A DNA stretch of 64,000 nucleotides from Spirosoma utsteinense (GTDB taxonomy: Bacteria > Bacteroidota > Bacteroidia > Cytophagales > Spirosomataceae): NCBI RefSeq assembly GCF_014282275.1, contig NZ_VFIA01000008.1, positions 62,001-126,000 on the forward strand, read 5' to 3'. The position numbers and the translations under genes are program-made. Positions within the stretch are counted from its first letter, which is position 1. Each line of letters begins with the position of its first letter. Shown one piece after another: positions 1-7,746 of the stretch. The notes under the pieces were generated by a model, which worked only from the letters and a program-made list of their open reading frames with translations, did no database searches and was not told where the DNA came from.

Positions 1-305
1 AAGCCATTCAATTCAAACTGGCCGAAATGGCCACCAAAATTGAAGCCGCTCGTTTGCTTGTCTACAAAGCAGCGCGTCTCAAAGACGAACACAAGGATTA
101 TGTGCAGGCAGCGGCCATGGCTAAGCTCTTTGCGTCGGATGTGGCGATGTGGGCAACAACCGAAGCTGTACAGGTTCATGGTGGCTACGGCTACGTAAAA
201 GAGTTTCACGTTGAGCGTATGATGCGCGACGCCAAAATCACCCAGATTTATGAAGGTACGTCGGAAATACAAAAATTAGTGATCGCCCGTGAACTCATTC
301 GATAA
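1..305 (+). CDS. Acyl-CoA dehydrogenase, C-terminal fragment (cut by window edge)
   Basis: The frame is open at the left edge (first full codon at 3) and ends with TAA at 303-305, so only about the last 100 residues are visible. Acyl-CoA dehydrogenases are FAD enzymes that oxidise acyl-CoA to enoyl-CoA in fatty-acid or branched amino-acid breakdown. The C-terminal helical domain is recognisable from QVHGGYGY and, near the end, [16 protein letters not shown], both typical of the family. The substrate cannot be told because the catalytic base region lies outside the window. A hairpin with a T run follows at 341-378. Confidence 0.93.
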   Translation, partial: AIQFKLAEMATKIEAARLLVYKAARLKDEHKDYVQAAAMAKLFASDVAMWATTEAVQVHGGYGYVKEFHVERMMRDAKITQIYEGTSEIQKLVIARELIR

Positions 306-340
306 GTATATTCTTCGATAAATAGAATTTTTCTGAGGGT

Positions 341-378
341 AGAGTGCGTGTTCCTAACGGATACGCACTCTTTTTTTT
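341..378 (+). terminator. Intrinsic terminator after acyl-CoA dehydrogenase
   Basis: AGAGTGCGT pairs with ACGCACTCT across a short loop and is followed by eight T residues. It sits 36 nt after the stop codon, before the next promoter. Confidence 0.85.
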
Positions 379-398
379 GTAAAAGGAAACTTTTATAC

Positions 399-430
399 TT
401 GTATTAGTTTTGTACAAATTATTAGTTTTG
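399..430 (+). promoter_or_regulatory. Candidate Bacteroidota promoter for the AraC-type gene
   Basis: TTG (399-401), a 21-nt spacer and TAGTTTTG (423-430) match the Bacteroidota -33/-7 pattern TTG...TAnnTTTG. The -7 word also occurs at 405-412 inside an 18-nt direct repeat (ATTAGTTTTGT at 403-413 and 421-431). The start codon is 46 nt downstream of the -7 element. Confidence 0.55.
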
Positions 431-476
431 TGCAACTTTAGGCGCAGATCCATTTTTCAGACATCCCCTTTCAGTT

Positions 477-1403
477 ATGGAAGACTACAATAAAATCATC
501 GAATCGCTGGGCGTCAAGTTCATCAAGGCTCGTAACATTCGGATTTTACAGCCGATTACGATCAAAAACTTTTACGATGTTGAGAACACCTTGCTTATTT
601 TATATAACGGCGAGGTATCGATTGGCGACGAAAAAATAAAGGTCGATGTTGGCGACATGCTGTTCATTCCAGGTGGCAAACATGTGACGGTTACCTATGG
701 CGACCCATCGAACGCCAAGGGTGTGTCGAACGAAGAGTTTATGACTCATCGGGAAACCTACTGGGAGGGTAACCATGACCCAAAGCTGATTAGCCATATG
801 CCGAACTCATTCGGATATGTGTCGTTCGAAGCCAAGGTGTTCGATTCGGTCAACTTCTTCAACTCGCTCGATGTTCCGCCGTTTATTATCAAGCGGGAAG
901 ACCATCTGGCCAATACCATCGATCAGATTCTGGCCGAAGACATGACCGATCTGGCCGGGAAGGGACGTATCATAAAAATTAAAACCGAAGAGATCGTCAT
1001 TGAAGTCGTTCGGTATATTCTGAAAAACCGGCTGTTTGTTGAGCAGTTAGTTACCAACAGTACGTACTTCAAGGACCCCCGCCTGATCGATATTTTCGCT
1101 TATATCAAGGAAAACCTGGGTGGCGATCTGTCGAACAAGGTACTGGCGAACGTAGCAAATGTGTCGGAGGATTATGTAGGTCAGTACTTCAAAATGCTGA
1201 CCGGTATCAACCCGCAGGACTACATTGAATACCAACGTATGGAGGCAGCCGTTGGGTTGTTACGAACCAGCAAGAAAAGCATCCGGGCCATTGGTGCCGA
1301 AGTTGGGTATAAGGATACGGCCTACTTCTGCCGTCGGTTCAAGATGATGTTTGGTATTCCAGCCGGCAAAATGCGCCGTCGGGAGTCACTGATGAATGTG
1401 TAA
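477..1403 (+). CDS. AraC-family transcriptional regulator with cupin sensor domain
   Basis: A 308-residue DNA-binding regulator. The N-terminal part (about residues 25-75) looks like a cupin ligand pocket, with GDMLFIPGGKH at 59-69. The last 100 residues carry the double helix-turn-helix of the AraC/XylS family, including RAIGAEVGYKDTAYFCRRFK, the usual second-helix signature. The middle 130 residues are less clear and may hold a dimer interface. It is transcribed alone from the candidate promoter at 399-430. The neighbours do not reveal its ligand or targets. The stop codon lies inside the long inverted repeat shared with the convergent gene. Confidence 0.9.
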   Translation: MEDYNKIIESLGVKFIKARNIRILQPITIKNFYDVENTLLILYNGEVSIGDEKIKVDVGDMLFIPGGKHVTVTYGDPSNAKGVSNEEFMTHRETYWEGNHDPKLISHMPNSFGYVSFEAKVFDSVNFFNSLDVPPFIIKREDHLANTIDQILAEDMTDLAGKGRIIKIKTEEIVIEVVRYILKNRLFVEQLVTNSTYFKDPRLIDIFAYIKENLGGDLSNKVLANVANVSEDYVGQYFKMLTGINPQDYIEYQRMEAAVGLLRTSKKSIRAIGAEVGYKDTAYFCRRFKMMFGIPAGKMRRRESLMNV

Positions 1404-1516
1404 CAATAGTCTGTAAGTCCATAAGTCGAAGAGTCGGTAAGTGGCTGGCGCGTGAGTTTTGCTCGCGCCAGCCACTTACCGACTCTTCGACTTATGGACT
1501 TACAGACTATCGTTAC
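1400..1516. repeat. Long near-perfect inverted repeat between convergent genes
   Basis: Arms 1406-1452 and 1464-1510 are perfect 47-nt reverse complements around an 11-nt loop. Allowing one mismatch (1405/1511), they extend to 1400-1452 and 1464-1516, and so take in the TAA stop codons of both flanking genes. The outer part of each arm reads as degenerate 8-nt units (TGTAAGTC, CATAAGTC, GAAGAGTC, GGTAAGTG). There is no T run, so it is not a textbook terminator, but the transcript would fold very strongly from either strand. Confidence 0.9.
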
Positions 1517-1950
1517 TGCATATTTACTTCGATCGGTAGCGTATAAAAAACCGAAACAGATTGCCCGTTGACCTGTCCGGGACGCCAGGGAGGCATTTTC
1601 TCAATTGCCGCGATGATGGTCTTCATAAATTCCTGCATCCCTTTCTGCATGTCCTTTTTGATCGGTTTCGTCGTAACCCGAACGTCGCGTACCGTTCCTG
1701 CCTTGTCGATGATAAACTTGGCCGCTACCGGCCCCGTATTATAATTCTTCCGCATCAGCGCGCTGGGAAACCGAATATTGTTAGCCAGATATTGACTCAA
1801 CGCGGCTTTTCCACCGGGGAATTCCGGTTCCTGTTCTACTACGGTAAAAATTGGTTCTGTTCGTGCCTGAGCGGTGGCCTTTGGCTGGCCAAGGAGGAGC
1901 GTAGTGGTCAGGCTTAGGAGCCATAACACCACCTTCGGAGTACGTTTCAT
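1513..1950 (-). CDS. Secreted TonB C-terminal-domain protein
   Basis: A 145-residue protein with an N-terminal signal peptide of about 28 residues followed directly by a TonB C-terminal domain. Family hallmarks are EPEFPGGKAALSQYL, the variable VAAKFIIDKAGTVRDVRV strand and MPPWRPGQVNGQSV near the end. A true TonB keeps an uncleaved membrane anchor and a proline-rich linker. This one appears to lack both, so it may be a free periplasmic or lipid-independent paralogue and not the energy transducer itself. It is the last gene of a minus-strand group, 3 nt after the ether-lipid synthase gene. Confidence 0.85.
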   Translation of the reverse strand: MKRTPKVVLWLLSLTTTLLLGQPKATAQARTEPIFTVVEQEPEFPGGKAALSQYLANNIRFPSALMRKNYNTGPVAAKFIIDKAGTVRDVRVTTKPIKKDMQKGMQEFMKTIIAAIEKMPPWRPGQVNGQSVSVFYTLPIEVNMQ

Positions 1951-1953
1951 AGA

Positions 1954-2763
1954 TTATGCCTGAATTACGGATCGGTTGAATTCATGTATAACAGTCGACA
2001 GTTGTGGCAACAGATCAGGATCGCGCTCGATACCATTGCCAACGACTATCATATCGGCACCCGCCTTGAGGGCTTCATACGCTTTTTCACCCGTGTCTAT
2101 GCCTCCGCCAACGACCAGCGGTGTGTCTACCACGTTACGAACTGAAGTAATCATGGCAGGCGATACCGGCCGACGGGCGCCACTACCAGCATCCAGGTAC
2201 ATGAGTTGTAGACCAAGCATTTCGCCAGCCATAGCCGTACAGGCTGCCACATCGGGCTTGTCGTGAGGCAGCGGCATGGTACCGCTAATGTAGGAAACTG
2301 TGGTTTGTGTGCCGCTATCGACCAGCATATAGCCAGTAGGCAGAATTTCCAGCCCACTGCTTTTAAGGAGCGGAGCAGCTATGACATGCTGGCCAATAAG
2401 AAACTCAGCATTTCGCCCGGAAATCAAGGAGAGGAACAGTACTGCATCGGCCGATGGCTCAATATGGAGCGGATTACCGGGGAAGAGCACGATGGGCGTT
2501 GTCGTGTGCCGACGAATGGTGGCAATAACTTCCTGGTGAACATACTGGGTAACTAAACTACCACCTACCAGGAAAAAGTCGACGGGGTATTCAACCGTTC
2601 GAGCCAGCAGGGTTATAAGCGCGTCTTGCCCGACCTTATCAGGATCGAGCAAGACGGCAAGCGATTTTTGACCAGTTTCTTTACGACTCCGTAGTGTAGT
2701 CAACAGACCGTGTTGGGGCCTTTTCGTGGTATTTTGTTGGATCGGCGGCTGGGTTGATGGCAT
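1954..2763 (-). CDS. Geranylgeranylglyceryl-phosphate synthase family protein (GGGPS/PcrB)
   Basis: A TIM-barrel prenyltransferase that would join a polyprenyl diphosphate to sn-glycerol-1-phosphate, the first step of an ether lipid. Visible motifs are LAVLLDPDK near the N-terminus, VGGS, the phosphate-binding VVGGGID and MIVVGNGIE at the end. Bacteroidota carry the group II form of this enzyme; the lipid product here is unknown. The ATG at 2763 makes the gene overlap the upstream gene by 83 nt. A TTG at 2703 would reduce this to 23 nt and still give a family-like N-terminus, so the start is uncertain. Downstream is the TonB-domain gene. Confidence 0.9.
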   Translation of the reverse strand: MPSTQPPIQQNTTKRPQHGLLTTLRSRKETGQKSLAVLLDPDKVGQDALITLLARTVEYPVDFFLVGGSLVTQYVHQEVIATIRRHTTTPIVLFPGNPLHIEPSADAVLFLSLISGRNAEFLIGQHVIAAPLLKSSGLEILPTGYMLVDSGTQTTVSYISGTMPLPHDKPDVAACTAMAGEMLGLQLMYLDAGSGARRPVSPAMITSVRNVVDTPLVVGGGIDTGEKAYEALKAGADMIVVGNGIERDPDLLPQLSTVIHEFNRSVIQA

Positions 2764-3211
2764 TATTCTGACGGATACGGCTCAAAAATCCGGTTAGCTG
2801 TTGGCGGGCGATATTGGTCAGAATGGACGTTACCAAACCGCCAATCAGTCCACTGGCAGCGGCCGATTTTTGCGTTTCTTTTGCCTGTTTTTTAACAGCC
2901 CGATGGGTCGATGGTTGCGCAGGTGCATCCTCGTCATCCTCGTCATACTGACTGTCGAAATCGTCATCGTCCGGCTCACCGTATTTTTCGGCATACCGGT
3001 ATTCATCGGACTTGGGCAGAATAGCATTGGCAACCAAATATACAGCTAAAGCGGCACCCGCTACAAATGCAGCGGTCTTACCAATTTCGCTGGCATCGCC
3101 TTTCATTGAATCTACGCTATCTGTGATCGATGATTTGAAGCGCTCGGTGGCAGCCATCAATTGAGCCCGTCGGGCGGTGGTATCAGCAAAAGGTACTTTA
3201 GGATCTTCCAT
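2681..3211 (-). CDS. Hypothetical two-helix membrane protein with acidic linker
   Basis: A 176-residue protein that I do not recognise as a named family. It has a soluble N-terminus, one clear membrane segment (AAFVAGAALAVYLVANAIL, about residues 47-65), a very acidic stretch rich in D and E (about 78-98), and a second hydrophobic segment (GLIGGLVTSILTNIA). It follows the holin-like gene by 58 nt on the same strand. That pairing resembles the holin-like plus YtxH-like couples common in Bacteroidota; the assignment to YtxH is inference only. Its 3' end overlaps the next gene. Confidence 0.75.
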   Translation of the reverse strand: MEDPKVPFADTTARRAQLMAATERFKSSITDSVDSMKGDASEIGKTAAFVAGAALAVYLVANAILPKSDEYRYAEKYGEPDDDDFDSQYDEDDEDAPAQPSTHRAVKKQAKETQKSAAASGLIGGLVTSILTNIARQQLTGFLSRIRQNNAINPAADPTKYHEKAPTRSVDYTTES

Positions 3212-3269
3212 ACGAATGGTCTCTACGTAAATGTCGAATAAAAAAAGTTTGAGGGTACTGCATTGTTTA

Positions 3270-3734
3270 TCAGCGACTTCTGGGCGAGGCAGGGTTTTGC
3301 TGCGGGTAGTCGCCCGGATTATTCATCGATGCTCTGGTTTGTGCCATCAGTTCCTGAACAGCGTCGGACTTATCTTCTACTTTCTTTTCCTGGCTCTTCT
3401 TCAGTGCACTGTAAGCAGCAACACGAATTTTTGATTTAAAGAAATCTTTTGCTGCAATCCAGATGATCGTCAGCAGCAGAAAGAAACCAGCCACAATCAA
3501 GAAACCGAGGTACCGGCTCTCTGTTACTTCATTCAAGTAAGCGGCCAGCAGGCTAAAAATGAAGATAGTCGTCATGGTTCCCAGCAAAGCCAGTACGATA
3601 CCATGAATACCAACCACCACACCTTCTTCTAATTTACCACGTGTTTCGAGCGTAAAAAGCTCGATCCGTGCTTCGAGATAGCGGAATATATTTTCCCGAA
3701 TTTCCTCCAAACGTTCTAGCATAATCGTGAGCAT
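3270..3734 (-). CDS. Phage-holin-family-like inner-membrane protein
   Basis: A 154-residue protein: an amphipathic N-terminal helix (EEIRENIFRYLEARIEL), two membrane helices (about residues 40-65 and 75-95) and a charged C-terminus. This is the architecture of the putative holin-X/phage holin family 6 proteins that are widespread on bacterial chromosomes and not tied to phage. No lysis genes are nearby, so a house-keeping envelope role is more likely than lysis. ATG at 3734 and ATG at 3722 are both possible starts. It is the first gene of the minus-strand group running to 1513. Confidence 0.75.
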   Translation of the reverse strand: MLTIMLERLEEIRENIFRYLEARIELFTLETRGKLEEGVVVGIHGIVLALLGTMTTIFIFSLLAAYLNEVTESRYLGFLIVAGFFLLLTIIWIAAKDFFKSKIRVAAYSALKKSQEKKVEDKSDAVQELMAQTRASMNNPGDYPQQNPASPRSR

Positions 3735-4156
3735 TTAGTTTCACTGCTCTGCCGTATCTACAAAAAAGCGTCCATTTTGTTCAAAAAACGTCGTCTATTC
3801 CCCTACACAGTAGGCACGCGGGCCTAATACCCCTACGTTGAGTCCAATCGCTCATACTTATGGGTAAACCTAAGCTATATAGTTTTGAGTAATTCTGGCA
3901 GTTGTTCTTTATCCTTACTCTCTGGTTGCCATTTGGGCACAGCTTTGTAGAAAAAACGCCCGGTTAGAGAACGGTTATGGGGTATGTCAGGACCCAAAAG
4001 GCCATAGCTAACCGGCATAGGTATAAAAAAGAAGCTCCGGTAGTTAAACTACCGGAGCTTCGTGATTTAGGAATAGTCGATAAAATGAGTCTCAGAAAGG
4101 TACGCTGTCCGTTAGTAAATCAACGACAGAGTGGATAAACGGGAAATAAACCCAGC
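3735..4156. other. Intergenic region with one terminator hairpin
   Basis: 422 nt without a convincing gene. It separates two minus-strand units and holds the palindromic terminator at 4025-4061. A TAGTTTTG word at 3880-3887 on the plus strand lacks an upstream TTG at the right distance and has no gene after it. Confidence 0.6.
4025..4061 (-). terminator. Terminator of the DksA-like gene
   Basis: Positions 4031-4045 and 4047-4061 are perfect 15-nt reverse complements (GAAGCTCCGGTAGTT). Read on the minus strand the stem is followed by six T residues. It lies about 95 nt past the stop of the DksA-like gene. Confidence 0.85.
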
Positions 4157-4543
4157 TTAGTTCGATTGCCGAAGTTTGGCCTCAATCGTTTGCTGCGTGT
4201 GTGGAACAGCCCGAAGTCGTTCTTTTGGGATCAGCTTCCCGGTATCTTTGCAAATCCCGTAGGTACCGTTCTTGATGCGTACCATAGCGGCATCGAGCTG
4301 CTGGGTAAACTTTTGCAAACGGGCAGCCAATTGGCTCAGGTTTTCGCGCTCGCTGGTATCGGCACCATCTTCAAGGGCTTTTGAGTTCCCCGATGTATTG
4401 TCAGTACCGCTGTCGTTGCGTTTGCTGAGCGTTTCTTTGATGTAGTTCAACTCGCTGCGGGTAGCTTCGAGCTTCTGACTAATCAATTCCGCGAACTCCC
4501 GAAGGTCGTCTTCTGAATAACGTTTTTTTTCTTCCTGAACCAT
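4157..4543 (-). CDS. DksA/TraR-family RNA-polymerase-binding regulator, zinc-less
   Basis: A 128-residue protein with a long N-terminal coiled-coil region and a C-terminal globular domain. NGTYGICKDTGKLIPKERL followed by RAVPHTQ is the TraR/DksA signature. In the classical family four cysteines bind zinc; here only the first Cys (in GICKDTG) remains and the other ligand positions are T, G or absent. Bacteroidota relatives commonly look like this. It probably enters the polymerase secondary channel to tune transcription in growth-rate or stress responses (known of the family). It stands alone with its own terminator. Confidence 0.88.
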   Translation of the reverse strand: MVQEEKKRYSEDDLREFAELISQKLEATRSELNYIKETLSKRNDSGTDNTSGNSKALEDGADTSERENLSQLAARLQKFTQQLDAAMVRIKNGTYGICKDTGKLIPKERLRAVPHTQQTIEAKLRQSN

Positions 4544-4788
4544 GACGGTTATCTATAGCAGGTGATAGGCTCAATACAGCTGCAAAATTAAATCATTTTA
4601 GAGTGATTTTCAATGTATCCTTCAGTAACTTAATACGCTATGTTTTTTTATTTAATTACAAATAATACAATTGACCAATTAAAATTCGGTATCGAAGCCA
4701 TCGCCTGATCAGGAATTTTGCGCTTGTACTGGAATAGAAACGATTGTATGGAACGGCGTATTTATACTAATCTTAGAAAAAATAGACC

Positions 4789-4821
4789 TTTGAGGTTATC
4801 ATCATTGTTTTATTAAGTTTG
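4789..4821 (+). promoter_or_regulatory. Promoter of the glutamate dehydrogenase gene
   Basis: TTTG at 4789-4792, a 21-nt spacer and TAAGTTTG at 4814-4821 fit the Bacteroidota -33/-7 consensus closely. The ATG is 41 nt further on. This is one of the best promoter matches in the window. Confidence 0.75.
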
Positions 4822-4862
4822 TAACACACTTCATCGCTATTTTTAGTTTATCTACGAAAGTT

Positions 4863-6143
4863 ATGGCTATGGCATATATCGAACCAGCCCCAATAAAAGA
4901 TAAAGAGAACCCGCTTGAGTCAATGATGTCACGTTTCGACGCGGCAGCCCGCATGCTGGGCATTTCAGACGAAATGTACGATATCCTGAAAGTACCGGCC
5001 CGGCAAGTAATTGTTGGTTTGCCTGTTACGATGGACAATGGAAGTATTCGGGTTTTTGAAGGGTACCGCGTTATTCACTCCAACATTTTGGGCCCATCTA
5101 AAGGCGGCATCCGGCTCGATCCGGGAGTTCACCTCGACGAAGTACGCGCGCTGGCAGCCTGGATGACCTGGAAATGCGCCGTTGTCGACATTCCCTACGG
5201 TGGTGCCAAGGGCGGTATCGCCTGTAACCCCCGCGAAATGTCGGCGGGTGAGATCGAGCGGCTTATTCGCCAGTATACGGTAGCCATGCTCGACGTATTT
5301 GGCCCTGACCGCGATATTCCGGCACCCGATATGGGCACTGGCCCCCGCGAAATGGCCTGGATCGTGGATGAGTACTCCAAAGCGAAAGGTATGACCGTCA
5401 ACAACGTCGTAACGGGCAAACCATTGGTGTTGGGCGGCTCGCTTGGCCGTACCGAAGCTACGGGGCGGGGCGTTACGGTGGCCGCCCTGGCCGCTATGGA
5501 CAAAATGCGTATGAACCCCTACCGGACCACAGCCGCTATTCAGGGCTTCGGAAACGTCGGGTCGTTTGCGGCCGAGCTGCTCCATGAGCGGGGTGTTACA
5601 GTGGTGGCCGTGAGTGATATCTCGGGTGGCTACTACAATGCATCCGGTATCGATATCACGGCGGCCGTTACGTACCGTAATGCCAACAAGGGTACGCTCG
5701 ATGGCTTCAGCGGAGCCGAAAAGATCACGAACGAAGAGCTGCTGTCGCTAGCCGTAGACGTGCTGGTACCTGCTGCTAAAGAAGATGTTATTACCGACGA
5801 CAATGCTGGTTCTATTCAGGCTAAGATGATCGTCGAAGGCGCGAATGGGCCAACGTCTGCTTCGGCCGATGAGATCATCAACAGCAAAGGTATTCTGGTG
5901 GTGCCCGATATCCTGGCTAATGCTGGCGGGGTAACGGTCTCTTACTTTGAGTGGGTGCAAAACAGGATCGGCTATAAATGGACACTGGACCGAATTAACC
6001 GCCGGGCCGACCGCGTAATGAAAGACGCTTTTGACCGGGTATTTGAGACCTCTCAGAAGTACCAGGTTCCTATGCGTTTAGCGGCTTATATCGTGGCTAT
6101 CGATAAAGTTGCCAGTACCTACAAATTCCGTGGAGGCTACTGA
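4863..6143 (+). CDS. gdhA: Glutamate dehydrogenase (Glu/Leu/Phe/Val dehydrogenase family)
   Basis: A 426-residue cytosolic enzyme interconverting glutamate with 2-oxoglutarate and ammonium using NAD(P). The substrate-binding domain shows GPSKGGIRLDPGVH, the catalytic-lysine region PYGGAKGGI and PAPDMGTGP. The Rossmann domain shows QGFGNVGS and VEGANGPTS. Length and motif order match the hexameric family. The start is the ATG at 4863; a second ATG two codons on is possible. Coenzyme preference cannot be read safely. It has its own promoter and is followed by a large imperfect hairpin, so it is probably monocistronic. Confidence 0.95.
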   Translation: MAMAYIEPAPIKDKENPLESMMSRFDAAARMLGISDEMYDILKVPARQVIVGLPVTMDNGSIRVFEGYRVIHSNILGPSKGGIRLDPGVHLDEVRALAAWMTWKCAVVDIPYGGAKGGIACNPREMSAGEIERLIRQYTVAMLDVFGPDRDIPAPDMGTGPREMAWIVDEYSKAKGMTVNNVVTGKPLVLGGSLGRTEATGRGVTVAALAAMDKMRMNPYRTTAAIQGFGNVGSFAAELLHERGVTVVAVSDISGGYYNASGIDITAAVTYRNANKGTLDGFSGAEKITNEELLSLAVDVLVPAAKEDVITDDNAGSIQAKMIVEGANGPTSASADEIINSKGILVVPDILANAGGVTVSYFEWVQNRIGYKWTLDRINRRADRVMKDAFDRVFETSQKYQVPMRLAAYIVAIDKVASTYKFRGGY

Positions 6144-6154
6144 TTTACCCCTGA

Positions 6155-6237
6155 GTGTATGATGTGTACCGTATGATGTATAATTTTGCTCATACTTGAT
6201 GCATTAAAAAATTCATCATTCAGTACACATCATACAT
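6155..6237. repeat. Imperfect inverted repeat after gdhA
   Basis: TGTATGATGTGTAC (6156-6169) is the reverse complement of the sequence at 6223-6236, and pairing continues with scattered mismatches (ATGATG against CATCAT). The left side also contains a tandem copy of GTATGATGT (6157-6165, 6171-6179). It fills most of the spacer to the next gene and may act as a terminator or mRNA-stabilising stem. Confidence 0.65.
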
Positions 6238-6244
6238 TTCTATT

Positions 6245-6907
6245 ATGCGCTTACACCGCGAAGGCAATACTATAATGCTCACCACCGGGCTGGTTCTGTT
6301 AACAGTAAACCTGCTCGCCGATATTTATTTATTCTCCGACAACACTACCGCCATTGCCCTGCTGGCCGTAGCCAGTGTTATCTTGTTTGTATTGGTCGTC
6401 CAGTTCTTTCGTATTCCCAATCGACTCCTTACAACCGGTGAAAATCAGGTGATTGCGCCCGCTGATGGTACTATCGTTGTTATCGAGGAAACCGAAGAAG
6501 GCGAATATTTCAAGGCCCGCCGACGGCAGATTTCTATCTTCATGTCGCCCCTCAACGTTCACGTCAACCGCAATCCAGTGTCAGGCATCGTGCGTTACTT
6601 CAAATACTATCCGGGGAAGTATCTGGTAGCGTGGCATCCCAAGTCAAGCACGGAGAACGAACGGACGACCGTCGTCATTGAGTCGGCTAGCGGAGTACAG
6701 GTTCTCATGCGTCAGATTGCCGGAGCCGTAGCCCGACGTATTATCTGGTACGTAAAAGAAGGTCAGCCCGTTGAGCAGGGTGACGAAATGGGGTTTATCA
6801 AATTTGGGTCACGCGTGGATATTTTCCTGCCCCTGGATTCCGACGTGCTGGTTAAAATCGGTGATCGCACCAAAGGGGGCGTTACTGTACTGGCTGACCT
6901 GAAATAG
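6245..6907 (+). CDS. psd: Phosphatidylserine decarboxylase family protein
   Basis: A 220-residue membrane-associated pyruvoyl enzyme that converts phosphatidylserine to phosphatidylethanolamine. Two N-terminal hydrophobic segments (about 11-28 and 36-53) precede the catalytic domain with APADGTIV, FMSPLNVHVNRNP and the self-cleavage motif FGSRVD. Cleavage between Gly188 and Ser189 would generate the pyruvoyl group. The short length matches the archaeal/Bacteroidota-type subfamily, not the longer E. coli form. The ATG at 6245 is used; an ATG ten codons later would remove the charged N-terminus. Confidence 0.92.
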   Translation: MRLHREGNTIMLTTGLVLLTVNLLADIYLFSDNTTAIALLAVASVILFVLVVQFFRIPNRLLTTGENQVIAPADGTIVVIEETEEGEYFKARRRQISIFMSPLNVHVNRNPVSGIVRYFKYYPGKYLVAWHPKSSTENERTTVVIESASGVQVLMRQIAGAVARRIIWYVKEGQPVEQGDEMGFIKFGSRVDIFLPLDSDVLVKIGDRTKGGVTVLADLK

Positions 6908-6936
6908 CGATAGACGGGCGCTCACTCACGGCCTTA

Positions 6937-7746
6937 TCAGGACGAAGTGATACTCAATAATTCACCCCGTTCGCTCTCGGTAACGATCAGGCCCAACTCA
7001 CCCGACAGGTCGAAGGTGCAGTTGGTTGGATTCTTGCCGGGTAACGCGATATCGCGGACCACTGCGCCATCGGGCGATAAAACACGAACGAGACCGGCCC
7101 CGAACAAAGTGACATACAGGTTTTTGTCGGGCCCGACTGCCATACCGTTGGGGCTAGGGAAAGGCAGATTTTTGGTGTTCTCACCTAGTTCCGACCAAAC
7201 CCGAATAGTTTCCCAACTCAACCCGCTGCCATCCCAAAACCCTTGCCAGATTCGTTGCCTGTGTGTTTCGGCTAGTAACAGGGTCTGGTCAGTTGGGAAA
7301 AAGGCAAGCCCCTTCGGATACGACAGACCATCGGCAATTATTTCGGCCATGCCATTAGCGCTATAGACACCCATATAACCAGTGTCCTCTCTTTCCGACG
7401 GGCCGGGACAGGTGAAGATCAGATTACCCTGCTTATCGAAGAGTAGCTCGTTTGGCCCGTTGAGCGGTTGACCATAGAGGGTGTCGAATACGGTGTCAAT
7501 CGCTTTGGTTTCTATATTCATCCGCCGGATTGCGTGCTGACCCGAATCGGAAAACCACAGGTAATCGTCGTGAATGACTGTTCCGCCTGGTCGGCCACCC
7601 GTATGCACCCGCATAGTACTGCCATCCCGATCGCGGCAGAATAACCCCTCGCCTTCCTGCTCTACGCACCATACACAACCCGTTTTGTCAACGGTGGGTC
7701 CTTCAGGAAACCTCAATCCATTTACCAGTACACGTACTTTATCCAT
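6937..7746 (-). CDS. SMP-30/gluconolactonase-family sugar lactone hydrolase
   Basis: A 269-residue six-bladed beta-propeller expected to hydrolyse sugar lactones with a divalent metal. Metal-site motifs are visible in the usual order: RFPEGPTVD at the start, LNGPNELLFD in the middle and SPNGMAVGPD later. No signal peptide, so cytosolic. It is convergent with psd and divergent from the GMC oxidoreductase gene. GMC enzymes can oxidise sugars to lactones, so the two might work in sequence, but that is only inference from proximity. Confidence 0.88.
   Translation of the reverse strand: MDKVRVLVNGLRFPEGPTVDKTGCVWCVEQEGEGLFCRDRDGSTMRVHTGGRPGGTVIHDDYLWFSDSGQHAIRRMNIETKAIDTVFDTLYGQPLNGPNELLFDKQGNLIFTCPGPSEREDTGYMGVYSANGMAEIIADGLSYPKGLAFFPTDQTLLLAETHRQRIWQGFWDGSGLSWETIRVWSELGENTKNLPFPSPNGMAVGPDKNLYVTLFGAGLVRVLSPDGAVVRDIALPGKNPTNCTFDLSGELGLIVTESERGELLSITSS

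Noticed and set aside
3270-3734. Prophage signal from a holin-like gene
   Set aside because: No endolysin, spanin, capsid or integrase is nearby; holin-like proteins of this kind are common on chromosomes.
3976-4140. Plus-strand frame of about 54 codons through the terminator at 4025-4061
   Set aside because: It translates the terminator palindrome, has no promoter and resembles no protein.
4965-5585. 206-codon minus-strand frame opposite gdhA
   Set aside because: Shadow of the glutamate dehydrogenase gene; composition rich in His, Arg and Gly, without any family.
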